A stretch of DNA of 64,000 bases, from NCBI GenBank assembly GCA_963678675.1, contig OY783195.1:26337385-26401384 (forward strand), read 5' to 3'. Origin of the DNA: Xiphydria camelus. Taxonomy: Eukaryota > Arthropoda > Insecta > Hymenoptera > Xiphydriidae. A program made the position numbers and the translations under genes. This document shows, piece after piece, positions 50,641 through 63,204 of the stretch. How positions within the stretch are numbered: the first letter of the stretch is position 1; the number at the start of each line of letters is the position of its first letter. The notes below the pieces were generated by a model. That model searched no databases, was not told the DNA's origin, and saw nothing but the letters and a program-made list of their open reading frames with translations.

Positions 50641-51410
50641 TCCCGCGGTTAATACCGAATTGCACATAATTCGACTACGTGGACGACGGCTGAGGAGATA
50701 ACGAATGACTTTATCGAAGCGTCCTACTTTCCTTTCCCAAGTTCAAGTAAATTCCTTCGAGACCAAGGAAGAAAATACGCGTATGGCCTGGCTGTATTTC
50801 GAAAGCTCAAATATTCCTTTGAAAAACTGTTGCTCGCTTAAACGGTCTAGTTTCGAAAATTTGTATTCTCTCTCTCTTAGAGAGAGAGAGGGCCGGTTTT
50901 ACCCCAACACTGTATAAACCGGCCCTTATTGAAACAGAGTTAACCTCGAAGGAAGCGAGCGCGAGTAGCTGTACGCGCGGAAATACTTACGGATAAGTTT
51001 AAATAAATGTACGCCATATTTCGTTGAAAAATCCTTATTTCATGATTGGTAGTAATCCAGTGGTTCACCACAAAAAATAAAACTTCTCATTCATTTACAA
51101 CATCACAATCGCATTCGGGAATCCGACATTGCACAAACTCCGGATGTCAGATGCACGAGTTTTTTGTACTATGAGGTTTGGTGGCGCCAGTGTAGTCCGC
51201 GATCCCCTCCAGCCATCAGCCAGCTGATTCCACGCGGTGATGCATCTTTTTTTTATTTAAACTGCTGTCATAACGTTACATAAAATGATATTGATAGAAT
51301 TGGTGAATTGTAAATAATATTGGCGAGAAAAGCATGTGTCAAATTGGAGGAGTAGTTGTACTCTGCTCCGTCCCACAGATGAAGTTTTATTCTCCTTACA
51401 TTTTATTGTC
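50641..51410. promoter_or_regulatory. 5' flank of MED24
   Basis: The region upstream of the MED24 start should hold its promoter. It includes a CT/GA palindromic run at 50868-50890 directly followed by a 39-bp hairpin. No further genes are seen. Confidence 0.4.
50889..50927. mobile_element. Tiny hairpin, AGGGCCGGTTTTA / TATAAACCGGCCCT
   Basis: A near-perfect inverted repeat of about 13 bp with a short centre, starting GGGCCGGTT like the element at 13287-13416. It may be a minimal remnant of the same MITE family. Confidence 0.5.
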
Positions 51411-51554
51411 AATAAGTTTGTTCCTGCAAGAGTCAGAGACTGTCTAAAACGGTCAGGAGCATGCGCATTACGATTCTACACATTCGTAGAATCGTAATGC
51501 GCATGCTCATGACCGTTTTAGACAGTCTCTGACTCTTGCAGGAACAAACCTATT
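51411..51554. mobile_element. Near-perfect 144-bp palindrome (foldback/MITE-like)
   Basis: The 69-nt arm at 51411-51479 is the reverse complement of 51486-51554 with only two mismatches; the loop is six nt (ACATTC). The arms include TTTGTTCCTGCAAGAGTCAG and GAGCATGCGCATTACGATTC. There is no coding frame. Such high arm identity implies a young foldback element or recent gene conversion between arms. Confidence 0.8.
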
Positions 51555-54500
51555 ATCATCGACACCAGACTGTTCTGTACGGTCTTTTTCCAACCCTTCT
51601 TCCACTTTCTTCCAGTTTTTCTCCGTACAGTACTTCTCTTGCTTTCTCTCTTTTTACCATTTTAGATTTCTTCACAGCTCCTTTTCATTCCGTTTTGTTG
51701 AGCAAATCCATCAAGACATACGGTTTATTTGCTTCTTTATTGCAATGCTGTTTTTTCCCTGCTCGTTTCACACTTCTAATACGGGCGAAGAGTTTTTGGG
51801 TGACAACATTGGAAATGCTGATCTCAGGCATGCCGTCTCTCGTGTATTATTTGCGGGCATCTGGAAGTACCGCGCTGTTGTACTAATTCAAGTCATCCTC
51901 TGTGTATAGTTTTCAACGTCCGATCCTTCCGCTCCAGTTTCCGATATCCAGGTCATCCAGTCTGTAGTTTTCGATGTCTAGGTCACGTGACTAAAGTCTT
52001 CAGTGTCCAGGTCAGCCAGTCGGGAGGTTTTCGTGTCTAGGTGATACGCTACTTAGTTTTTTAGATTTTAAATTGCCAACTCCTTAGTTTCTGACGTACA
52101 GATCTTCTGCTTCGTCAATTTAGGTTCTCCATCCCGAAGGGGATGATCCTTAACGTAGGAAGGTGCAGAGTGGAAGGAAAACTGAGATGATACAATTCCG
52201 ATGAAAATGCTTCTTTGCAAATTTCCACGAGGACCTACGAAAGTCTGGTCACCGGGGAAGCCCTATGAAGTTTCAAAAAAAGCCGCGCTCAAGAGAAATC
52301 ACGACGCGAGTCCGTTTCGAACTACTTCCGATATTTGAAATATTCCAGAATAGATAAGACGAAACCCATAAATATTCTGGGTCGCGTTTATCGGTGCATC
52401 GACCTGGCACCCACGCATGTAAACGGATAAAAATTTCATCTTCGCGTATGCTGTTCGCATTTTCCCTGAGCGCGTAGCCGCGCTCGCAGCGCCACTCCGG
52501 ATGAATAAAAATCAAACGTCCATGTCGCCCCTAGATCGAATTCAATCTATGCTACAAATGAGGCTCTCTCGTCCGCTATCTACGGCGGCTCTAATATTAT
52601 TAAAATGAATACCGCCAAATAGTTTTTACTGCCCGATTGATAAGAATTTACAAGATGATTTCGTAACAACCCCAGCCTTGGGGACGAGCTCGTCGCTTCG
52701 CGGCTTCGGTGTTTCGTGCTATCGCGCTCGTGTCTTCGCGGAATCGGTCTCTCGACATCCATATTTCAACGGCTGCCGCCGCCGGAAAGGTAACATTCAG
52801 CAGGTTTAGGCTAGACCGTAACGAGAGTGCAAGGTCACAGCTAAAAAACAAAATCGTTTACGCGCTAGGTGGGGGGAAACGCTGCGTTGAGTTCCAAGAA
52901 GGTCTCGTTCACGGGAGTATTATTACTGGGTTCCGACAGACTTCGCGGCAGTCAGCGACGGTGCCGCTTCGGGAGCGTTGGGTTTTGTGCGACGAACAAT
53001 TCGGCGTGTGCCGCGTTCTGGCGGCATTTTTGCATCCACCGACACGCAGAGGTAATTATTCGACACGGCGCGCGCCTTCGCGCCCACACGTCAAGAGGAA
53101 GACGCGCGCCAGCTGGACCGGGCTGTCGCGTGGTCTCGCGTCTCGTTGCGGCACCTTTTCCCTTTAACCTATATCCCAAATTCTGTCGCGAAGTGGGAAC
53201 AGTGGGTGTTCTGTTTTTGACAGCTAAAAATACGTTTTCGGTGGGACGATCTCGCGACCCGAATAGAGCGGTCTCCCCGTATTCGGTGGAAAATCGCAAG
53301 AGCATCGGTCCGATCGCGCCACAGTTTGCACTCTCGATTCTCCCTGGCTACTGAAGTGTTTTTTTTCCACTGTCAATCTTCATTGACATAAATTGAGCTC
53401 GCGTTGTTCCGATGAGTTTAAATATAGCATTGAGACAATCGACGGAGGTTCCAAAAATGGTATTCTTTAACGCGTCATTTGTACGTCCAACGTTTTATTT
53501 GTATTCCATCTTGTTCTGTAAGAAATTCCTCAATTTATGTTGTATAATATGTTTTCTTGGGATTATATATCTTGTTTCAATGCATGACTTTGTATTGTGC
53601 TCTGAACAAGAGCAGTCTGCGAATGCGCTTGTTCCGTTTCTATGTTGTAGCTACGATTGGCTTATCTGCGATAGGCAATATTTATCGATCGCTTTTATTT
53701 GTTCGATGCTTTTCAATGTTTACGAGACTGCGCGTAAACACAGAAAAGCCATTGCCCGCATGCTCTCCTAACTCTTCCTTTTCTTTTAATGTTTGTTAAT
53801 TCTTTCACGGACCTACCTCCATCAGCTACCTCGTTTTCTTGGCATTCCATTGATCCATGCTAATCTACATTCTCACGGATAAGGATGGATTTGCTTTCAG
53901 CCTTGACAGGATTATTAACGTATGTACTAACATTGTGCCATCTTTTTCTAGATATTCTATTAAATCATATATTATTTATATAATTTATATATTCTGTATA
54001 AAAGTTTGAAGACATTTATCAATATTTTAAGAGATCGAAATGCTTGTTTCGAGGCATTCACGACTCTATTGGTTTGATTAGTTTGCACCTTGGAGAGATA
54101 AGAGACATCAAGATTGTCTCATTGTCCCTGAAAGTGAGAAAGATTTCCTCCTTGCAGTTATAAAGGTAATCAGTTATCGTATGTGGAGGCAGCAGCACAC
54201 TTATGATTTCTGTATTACTTGTAATTAAGAGCTCTAAAAAACAATATCGTATTTGTTTCTTTATTTGAAATATATCTACAAGGTTTTAGCTCAAATCAGA
54301 GCATCACATCCTTCTGAAAATAATAACGTTATTTCATAATTTTATCGCTAATATCCATGCCAGAATCGAATAATATTATCAATCTCCTGCAATGGTTCAC
54401 ACCTAATATGAGGGAGTCATCTTTAGCACATCTGTTATTGTAAAGACACATCTGAGGACACAAAAGACCCACATGTGCCATTGCAGAGTTAAGCAAATAG

Positions 54501-55060
54501 TAAAGTAACATATAAATTCAACAGAAGTCAAATATAGATGCTCTCTCTGTAGAGAGAGCAGTAGTTTAATTGTTGATGGTATTAGAGTTCTGAAGATATG
54601 TAGTTCTCACACTTAGGAGGAAAACAAGTACTATGTTGTTCCCAGGAAGCATTATATGAAGAATAAAATGCACGTTATTAATTTGTCCTCCTTTCGTTTG
54701 TCACGTGTCCTGTACTTAGATTTTTTCCAGTAAAGTTATCCTACTCGTGTTATCCTACACCATTATGTGTTGTCTAAGTTTCACAGATAATTAAGCGTAG
54801 CCTCACCCTCTAGAGTGCATGCAGTATGTAATCACTGATCTGGCTGTTATGTTCTTTTTATTCTATTTTAATCTCGTACTTCTTTCTAATCTTCGTATTA
54901 CCTATGTAATTATGAGTAAGTTGACGAGAGAGTCAAAGTGGTGAAGTTAGAAGTGGACAGTTTGTTCATCTTTGCATAAGCTTAATCCAAAACTGATATC
55001 GAGGAAAACATTTTAACATGAATATTTTTGTCCATCTCCTTGTCTTACAGGAAATTCAGC
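51555..55060. other. Non-coding interval upstream of the zinc transporter
   Basis: No exon with family support. A CpG-rich island at about 52680-53350 may be the promoter/first-exon region of the downstream transporter, whose first coding exon begins with an acceptor (CTTACAG, ending 55050). Frames such as 52709-53167 and 53412-53771 lack motifs and look like chance. Confidence 0.45.
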
Positions 55061-58000
55061 ATGTCACGACACTTGGTGACAGTGTGTATGGTCTGCCTTT
55101 TGTGCACAACGCATACACACTGCTCCGCTCACAACGATATATTGGATTCGTATTTAATTCCTCAAGGTCCGAAAATCTCAGATAAGCTATCCAGCCTGGA
55201 TAAGCAGCCCCAGTTATCCAGAGTACCAATGGGTTTAGAAGGTATAGGCCATACGAAAAACGGGCAGAGCAGAAACTTAAATTCTATCGATAAGGACAAT
55301 CGCACGGCACGTAAACGAGGTAGTTTACGCGTGTACGATAGTAACAATGGCCAAAAGCTTAATAGAATGCAAATCGTCGACCGCAGTTCGGTGTCTCACA
55401 CCAAAAAGCAGCCTAAACATGTCCAGAGTAAAGGGAAGCAAGCGCTTTCCAGCAATGATCCCACATTCTCCAAGCGCAGAGAGATCATGAAGAGGCTGAC
55501 TTGGGTGGACAGAGTGTCTGAAGATACCGAAAACTCGGGAGTTTTGGAAAAGAATCGCCTGAGCAAGGCTCGATTGAAGCGGCACGCACACGGTCACGTG
55601 AATACACACGCGTCGGGCGCTGAAATCGACGAGCGATATTTCACTAAGAAACTTTTTGAGACTTACGGTGATGGAGCTACCATGACACTGGAGGGATTCC
55701 AGAAATTGTTACAGAAATTGGGGATCAAGCTATTACCCGAATATAATGAACAGGGAGAGCATAGCACTGAGATTGGTGAGTATTGTCGTCATTACTTTGT
55801 AATTTGGATTCACATGAATTGAAGTTCTACTACGTATAAAAAAAAACTAATAATACCGTAGTAATCATAATTTCTGCCGTGCAAATATTAAGTACATCCA
55901 GCGTATAATACTAAATATTTTTACTGTGCACAGGAGGTTCGGATGATTCGGAGAGCCACGCTTCTTCACACAACGGTCCTCTCATGCATACAAGGGTAAG
56001 TGGTGTACTTCAATCTGCTGATGTATGCTTTTGAATGCGTACGCGAGACAAAGTATGTTTGGAACAAGAGCCTCTAGGCATAATCTGTTCAGAAGGCATT
56101 CTAAAAGTCTGAATCGAAAATATTCTTGAGTGTATTTTGATTACGGGACTTCTCCTACATAATTTCACGTGCGCGTTTTCTACAATTCGATGTCATGTCA
56201 CATTGTAATACTTATTTTAAGTGACAGTCTTGCTTCATTTGAAATTTTTTATCAAATTTCAGTGCACGATGAGGTCGAGGGAATTGTTAAGTACTTTGTC
56301 ACACGATACCTCGTATTTGTCACAGACAAGTAACAGTACAACGTTACCAGACTGGTTGTTCGAGAGAGTATGCCCAGCACTTGTTTATCAATTAGCCGCG
56401 GATACGAATGAGGAAAGGAATGACTGCTTTCTTCATGTCCCGACGATTCGTAAATCAATAGCGGCTGATAGTTACACTGCCGAAGATACATCTCGCCATA
56501 GTGCTCAAGGTGCGTGTTCGCTAATGTCTGAAGTAAAATTAAGTGTTCTCGTTTATTCGTGCGACCCACTTACGCGTATCGTTTCTCAATAACTTTTTGC
56601 ATTTTTTTAGTGTGGATTTACTCGTCGATCAGCATTTTAATCATAAGTCTATGCGGCCTCTTCGGAGTTGCTGTGATACCAGTGATGGGCAAAACTTATT
56701 ATCACCAGTTACTACAGTTCTTAGTTGCTCTCGCTATTGGAACACTTTGCGGAGACGCTCTCATACACTTACTACCGCATGTGAGTTTTCCACACGATTT
56801 TTCCAGGGATTCAATGTGATATTCATCAGGGAATTACTTTCCCGATTCGTTTAACTTCAGGCTTTTACGATTCCCGTACATTTTCATTTTTCCTCCTCGT
56901 GTAACTAGGCCATGATGTCATCGGCCATGCAGCATCACGAGAACGGACATGATCATGATCACAGTTCTTCCATAATGGAGGTAAATGACGAAGATCACGA
57001 GGCGGCGCATAATGAGAATATGTGGAAGGGACTTGTTGCTATGATCGGTCTAGTACTATTTTTCTTCACAGAGAAGGGATTGAACATGATAGCCGAATGC
57101 AGGAAGAGTCGTCAGCGTCGCAATAAAGTGAGTTCGATGTATGCCATTAAAGGGAGAGCAAAATTCGTTCGTAAACTCCCGACGTTATGATAATGGAATC
57201 GTTTTGATATAAAAAATGCACGTAGATTAAAGTGCAATTCAAAGGCTTCAATTACGTGTCACAGTCAAAAGTATCATACAGTATTTAATAAATTACAGCT
57301 GCCGGCGCGAGTAAGAGTAATGAGAGAACCAGAAGGAGGTCCCGCCAATAATACTGTTGGTGAGAAGCTTTGCAAGCACAAATACTCCTCGTATCCGTAT
57401 TGCTACGGCGAAATCACGACAGAAACGCAAGGTAAATTACTCCTCCTTTATGAGAACTTGAAATGCCATTGGCAATTCTTCATGAAGTCACATTATTTTG
57501 CTCAGATAATCATCACGATCCTCAACACAAGGTCAATGAAAAGCCTCCCGCCATTGAGGAGGAAAAGCCATTAACTGCGGATTGTAATTCAGAACTTAAG
57601 ATCGCCGAGAAGAAAGGCGACGAGGATTGGAAATTGGACAGGTCTATTGTAAATAATATCAAGAAGAACGGCGACGGCATTGATCTTCCTTTAAGCGAGA
57701 CTGAAAGTTACACCGTTATTATAAGAGAGCACGAGACGGATCATCATGGGCATACACATTCTCATGGTAGATGCTCATTTACTCTAAGCGTACCGATTTC
57801 AGAATCTTGAGACCACGATCCACTGGAAGAGTATATTTAATCTAGTTATTTAAACGTACTTAATCCCCGTAGGCCATGTACATTCAGCACCAGATTCTAT
57901 GTCAAGCGTCGCCTGGATGGTGGTGATGGGTGACGGTTTACACAATTTTACGGATGGCATGGCCATCGGCGCAGCTTTCGCGGCTAACATAGCAGGAGGA

Positions 58001-58738
58001 TTTTCAACGTCTATTGCTGTCTTTTGCCACGAACTACCCCACGAAATAGGCAAGTCTTCTGGACACTTCTATCTTATGTGTATAACACACGATAGTCATA
58101 ACCGCGTGACGCACTCCCAGACGATATGAATATGAACGCAGAATCTAAGAACGATCCCGCTTACCTTATTCTTGTGCTTTGCCAACAGGTGATTTCGCAG
58201 TGTTACTAAAGGCCGGCATGAGTGCCAAACAGGCAATCTTCTACAATCTATTGTCATCAGTGCTTTGCTTGCTTGGAATGGTGTTTGGTGTACTGATTGG
58301 CGAATCTCAGGCAGCGACGAGTTGGGTCTTTGCGGCAGCTGCCGGCATGTTTATATATATAGCTCTGGTTGATATGGTGAGTCCGCCATAGTATATTTTT
58401 CACAATTCAATTATTCGCGAGATTGTACGCCCGGGAAAAATAGTTATATTATTTTTTCCCGTGGGATGATAGGGTTTCAGTAGTTTTTATGATTATCCAC
58501 CGCGATGATGACTTGAGCTGTACCCAACGTACTTGGATTTTCTTCCATCGCGTACATGAACGCGTGACATAATCTATTTCTTTACGTTCAGATTCCAGAG
58601 CTGAGTTCGAACCATTCAGTGGAAGGTGGTTCGCAGTGGCAGTGCGTTTTCCAAGCATCGGGAATAACGACGGGTCTCGGTATAATGCTGATCATTGCCC
58701 TGTACGAGCACGATTTGAAGCACATATTCAGCGATTAA
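55061..58738 (+). CDS. foi: ZIP (SLC39) zinc transporter, LIV-1 subfamily, fear-of-intimacy / ZIP6-ZIP10 type
   Basis: Ten exons: 55061-55775, 55934-55995, 56263-56509, 56611-56780, 56909-57127, 57299-57431, 57506-57766, 57873-58049, 58189-58376, 58592-58738; 772 aa. ZIP proteins import zinc into the cytosol; foi is needed for gonad and tracheal morphogenesis in Drosophila, and ZIP6/10 for cell migration. Order: signal peptide (to about residue 25), long basic extracellular domain, an EF-like block ([20 protein letters not shown], about 193-220), membrane helices at about 346-368, 375-397 and 435-457, a His-rich cytosolic loop ([20 protein letters not shown]), then the metal site helices HNFTDG (626-631) and HELPHEIGD (655-663), the LIV-1 signature. 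The last two exons add the final helices and a short tail. Intron 8 has a GC donor (G|GCAAGT). The family call is firm; the exact orthologue name is from overall similarity. Confidence 0.92.
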
Positions 58739-61700
58739 ATGCAAAGGAATCCTGATATATTCGTAAAATCTAGCGAGTAAGTGGTAGTTTACTACAGCGG
58801 TGTCCTTTCGGAGATTTGTTATCGTGGGGGGCACGGTTTCTAACGAGAAAATGTCACTGATAAACGCTTCGCAAGATCAGCGACATTGAACTCTAATATC
58901 GGCTGCTCTTTTCCCAGTCGACGAAATGAGCTCTGTTTATACTTACGATTAGCAGTGGTAGTAGCTGTATTGCCTTTACGGTGGCGAGGTGAAATTTCGC
59001 AACTACTCTTCCACTTGACCAATGAATACGACCGCGGAACGGTGAATGTGAGACGTGACTGCGCTGTGACGAAGGGAAACCACAGCGGATGACGGCACAG
59101 TCGAAAGCTTAAGCTCTTAAGTTTCTTTTGTTTGAGGAGAGTTTTGATAGTTTTACGCTTACATATTTCTTGATAAAAAGCCCCTTTCTTAATTATTTCA
59201 GTATTCTCCATCCTTTATTTAATTCATTTTGATGCGTGCAGGTGCGATCGTACGTGCTTTGGTACAGGAGCGATTCAGTGTTACACTTATGTGTATTGTA
59301 GGAGAAATATCGTCTTGTGACGCATCGTGTGTTAACTAAGTCCATTCGATTACATCCCGGTTCATGAAGAAGCTAACTCCGCTAAGTACATTTATTTGCG
59401 GAGTAAATTCTTTTATTATATTGTGCGTTTGTGGCGCATACCATGGCCCGTATTTACGTGCTACTTTTAAAGTCAATACTTTCCTTTTATTTCCTTGCTC
59501 AAACGGAATACTTCTCTTAGGAATAAAATCGAGATATGAATATGTGCCGTAATGCAGTTTAACTTGGGAACCTGTAGACTTGAATGTTCGAGCTAAGGAA
59601 CTACGTGTATGCTTTGCAGTTCGAAATCGTGGCAGGATTTTGCACTTTGTTTAGGAAATATTTGAGTAATAAAATTGAATTTGGAGAGACGCAGTGACGA
59701 TGTTTACAGAGTATCTAATATCTCTGGTGATCTATTTTGCGAAAGACGTGACGCGATATTAAAACTTGTGAAATAAATGAAAGAAGAGTATTCGTTTGAT
59801 CGGTTTGGTGCGAAAAAGTACGCAGTTTCTACTTCCTAAATAAGTTCAAACGTAAATGTGAAAAATTTAATCTAAATATGTTTTTAGATTAAATCGGTTA
59901 TTTTGGTAGACTCATTTTACACGGACGAATGTATGTGCGTGTTTATGCGGAGTGTCCTGGAGATATGTAAAACAACAGTATAACATGAATGTAACATTTA
60001 TATATGATTAGGCAATGTCGCAAGCATTTTAACTTGGGATACATTAAATATTATATAATACATGACATTGACTACTTCAGGGTATATTACGAATGGCTGC
60101 TTGTAACATGTAGATATCGAGTAATGTGCAACGAACGAAACCATTTGTACGCATGATCTTATACGCGTACTTGGGAGACTGTATATCGATTGCAGATGAT
60201 AATAACATTTTTCTGCGTGAGAACACTTAAAAAGATTATCGATCATTTCTATATCCGAATGGTTATTGCGTGTAATGATTATTTCAATTCGATTATTTCG
60301 TCGGAAAATCCCGATGCATTTCAAAGTGAAATGCTTATTTCGCATAATTTGATTCAATATCGTCGAATTGATCTAGCAGTTCTCTCGAGCAGACTGATGT
60401 GCAGGCTATGAAATAATATAAAGTTTTTAATTGAACTAAAACATTGACGATTAAAATTAATTCTTATTGATCATTTAACACATTGACAGCCGGCGACCCC
60501 AAGCGACAGACTTAGAAACCCGCGTTTTCGCGGGGCCGGCTGTCAATGTGTTAAGAATCTCTAATTGAAGCATGCCGTTTCTATCACGTGAGCATTTACC
60601 ATTTGGCATGCCCCGTTTATATTCCGTATAGCAGAAAATGCTGGACACCCAAAAATAATTATCCCGTATTTCCATATTCCGGCGGTCACGTTTAGCAATT
60701 TTATTCGATAATGTGCTTCCATTGATTAATAAATCGTCTGATACTTGAGTTCCAAAGGTCAGCTTATTTCGTTTGGTACATACGTTTAACTTGTAATTAA
60801 TGTAAGACGAAATTTTAACAAATTTTGTATGCTTTGATAGTTTCGAAAGATTTGTTTATATTTAACATTTTAAATGACCATTTTCACTCGCACTTATTTT
60901 GTCTATAATAAATAAATGTTATTCATGTCAACTAATGATTTGTCCCGTCATCATTTAATACCAGTTTAATTTCATGTCAGATTGAACGCTCAAATGTATA
61001 CCTAGAATGTACTGTTACACGTATGTACATAAACGGGCCGTGTATGGATACGTAGACGAAATACTTAGAAACACGCAAAAGAAAGATAAATACTTACCGC
61101 AACCGGTTTTATAAACTGGTTGCTGAAAATAGACTTTCCCTTCCACGCTTCCTTTTGCGCCTCATACTTCCTGAACTTTTCACACTCCTTTGAAAGTCCT
61201 GACACTGTTTTGAAAGCCCTAAAGCACTCCTTTGAAATTGCCGTTACTTCTTCGAAAAATATCAGACTGTGAAATGTGTGGGCATAGTCTAGCGGTCAGG
61301 GCTACGAGTATAAAGGAATGCTCAACTAAGTTATCCTTTTTAGTTTGTATGCAACTGTTGCTTAATGAACAACGCAAGTAACAATCACGTATTTTCGTCC
61401 GTCTTGAAGTCTAACTTGACATCTTCGAAACTGTTTTTGTATTGTCTTGAAGATTGTTTCAATAATCCAATATTCACACACACACACACACAATGCAGTT
61501 AGAATATCTTCTCAAAGTGAAGATTAAATTGACACCATCGATGCATGGATGACCATGCGCAGGGATTTTCACGTGGTGACGCTTGCAATGGTCTTTGAAG
61601 GTATGCAGTCATTCACTTCTTCTTTTCCTCTCAAAGTGTTTATTCAGGTGATAATTCCAAACCAATAAAATACCGTCTGTAAATGGGCAGATGTACAATA

Positions 61701-63204
61701 GTTAGAAAGAACGCCTGTTCAGGACACGCCGTCAGTCCTTACGCGACTACTGATTGGAGAGGTCGACTTCAGGCAGCGGTTCCACAGAGGATTGAACACG
61801 GTGGGTAAGAATGCATCGAACAACATTGTCTTTGATTTATTTATAATACACTCCCTCATTATCACTCCTATTACATTGATAATAAAGAAATTAATTTGAA
61901 TTTAGCGTGTTCGCAGAAATACACTGACTTAGACTCGCTTCCAACTCTAGATTATACATCGATATCGCTCACTTTATCCTTAGCGTGCGACCTAGAGTCT
62001 CTACTATAGTATACCCTCTTATTAGCAACCCCCTCGTAAGGACTATATTTACAAGTCCGTTTCGTTCAAGCTGAAATTCACTGTTCGGTCGCCGCGCGAT
62101 AAATTAATCGATCTCCTCGGGGTCGTAAATCCCGAGGACACTATGTGTGACGCGACTATTAGAATGTTAACCAAACGACCGAAAGGAAGAGATTCAACCA
62201 ATCGGCTAGTTCAAATAATTGGAAACTGCACTCACTAAATTTAACGTTTGTATATTAAATTAACAAGATACAGTGGAGTGATAGTTTATAACGATTTATA
62301 ATTGAATGCGCTGAATTGACGCGGTACGAACTCGGAACTTCAATCCGTCGGCTGGCACGCAATGGCCTATTGACAATGGGAGCGAAAGTAACTGAATCGT
62401 GTTCAGATAAAGGACTGACACCTGAATGTACTATCCACGTTCCGCGATACCAAATACGACGTAAAACCTGATTAACTTACTGATTCCGAGTGAGGTTGAT
62501 CGGCGGAGGAAATATTCAAATCGCCGATGACACGATTAAATCTAATCGGCGAATTATTTTGAGCGATGTCATGAAATAACCCTCGGAATTCCGTCGCTCG
62601 GTGTGATGGAACATTCACTTTTCGGCTCATTAACCGAATAAAAATAATGGTGTAGCTAAATGCATCCGTCAACATCTTTCCCGACCGAAAACGTCTGAAT
62701 ATGAATATGGATACTCTGTTACCCGGCACACGACTTAAAACCATGAACGCCGTATTCTTCCGTTCCGCGTTATTTTTCCCGTTCTGTTTTCTCTTAAACG
62801 AGGCTACGATTAGAACGACCCGAGGAATTGCGAAATACATAATTTTCAAAAGGACAATTCGCTCTTGGCAATTCGTTCCGTCGCCTCTACTTCGGATGCC
62901 AGTAACGGTTTACCGAATGCGAGGTGCCGTCGCACAGTGGAGCATTTGACTCGAAAACCTGGCCAAAAGTCCAAATTACGAAATTCATGATAAGCATCAC
63001 TTTTGTTACTTAACGGTAATGGGACACCCCCCTCCACATATTAAAGGAAGAATTATGCCGTTAACATCATAAATGCGCCTTCCACTTCAGTCGGAATTCG
63101 CTTGTTGTGCTAGTCACTCGTTGCATTCTCGGCGTTTACAATTTCTAGATCGTGTTCTGTGCATTACTGAACTGTAGTGTTTAGTGCAAACTAAAAAAAC
63201 ACCC
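58739..63204. other. 3' flank of the zinc transporter and repeat-rich intergenic DNA
   Basis: AATAAA at 59668-59673 and 59772-59777 are candidate poly(A) signals for the transporter. Beyond about 60 kb the DNA is AT-rich and holds an 80-bp TTAA-flanked MITE, a CA dinucleotide run (about 61476-61491) and a stretch at about 61690-62470 of transposon-like character that I could not classify. Open frames (58840-59211 minus, 59998-60357 minus, 62472-62849 minus) have no recognisable motif. Confidence 0.45.
60475..60554. mobile_element. 80-bp TTAA-flanked MITE
   Basis: The left end TTAACACATTGACAGCCGGC is the exact reverse complement of the right end GCCGGCTGTCAATGTGTTAA. TTAA at both ends is the piggyBac-type target. 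A second small GC hairpin (CCCGCGTTTTCGCGGG) sits inside. Too small to code; a non-autonomous element. Confidence 0.7.

Noticed and set aside
61283..61330. tRNA-like or SINE-like A-box (TAGTCTAGCGGTCAGG)
   Set aside because: No cloverleaf could be folded and no matching B box was found nearby.
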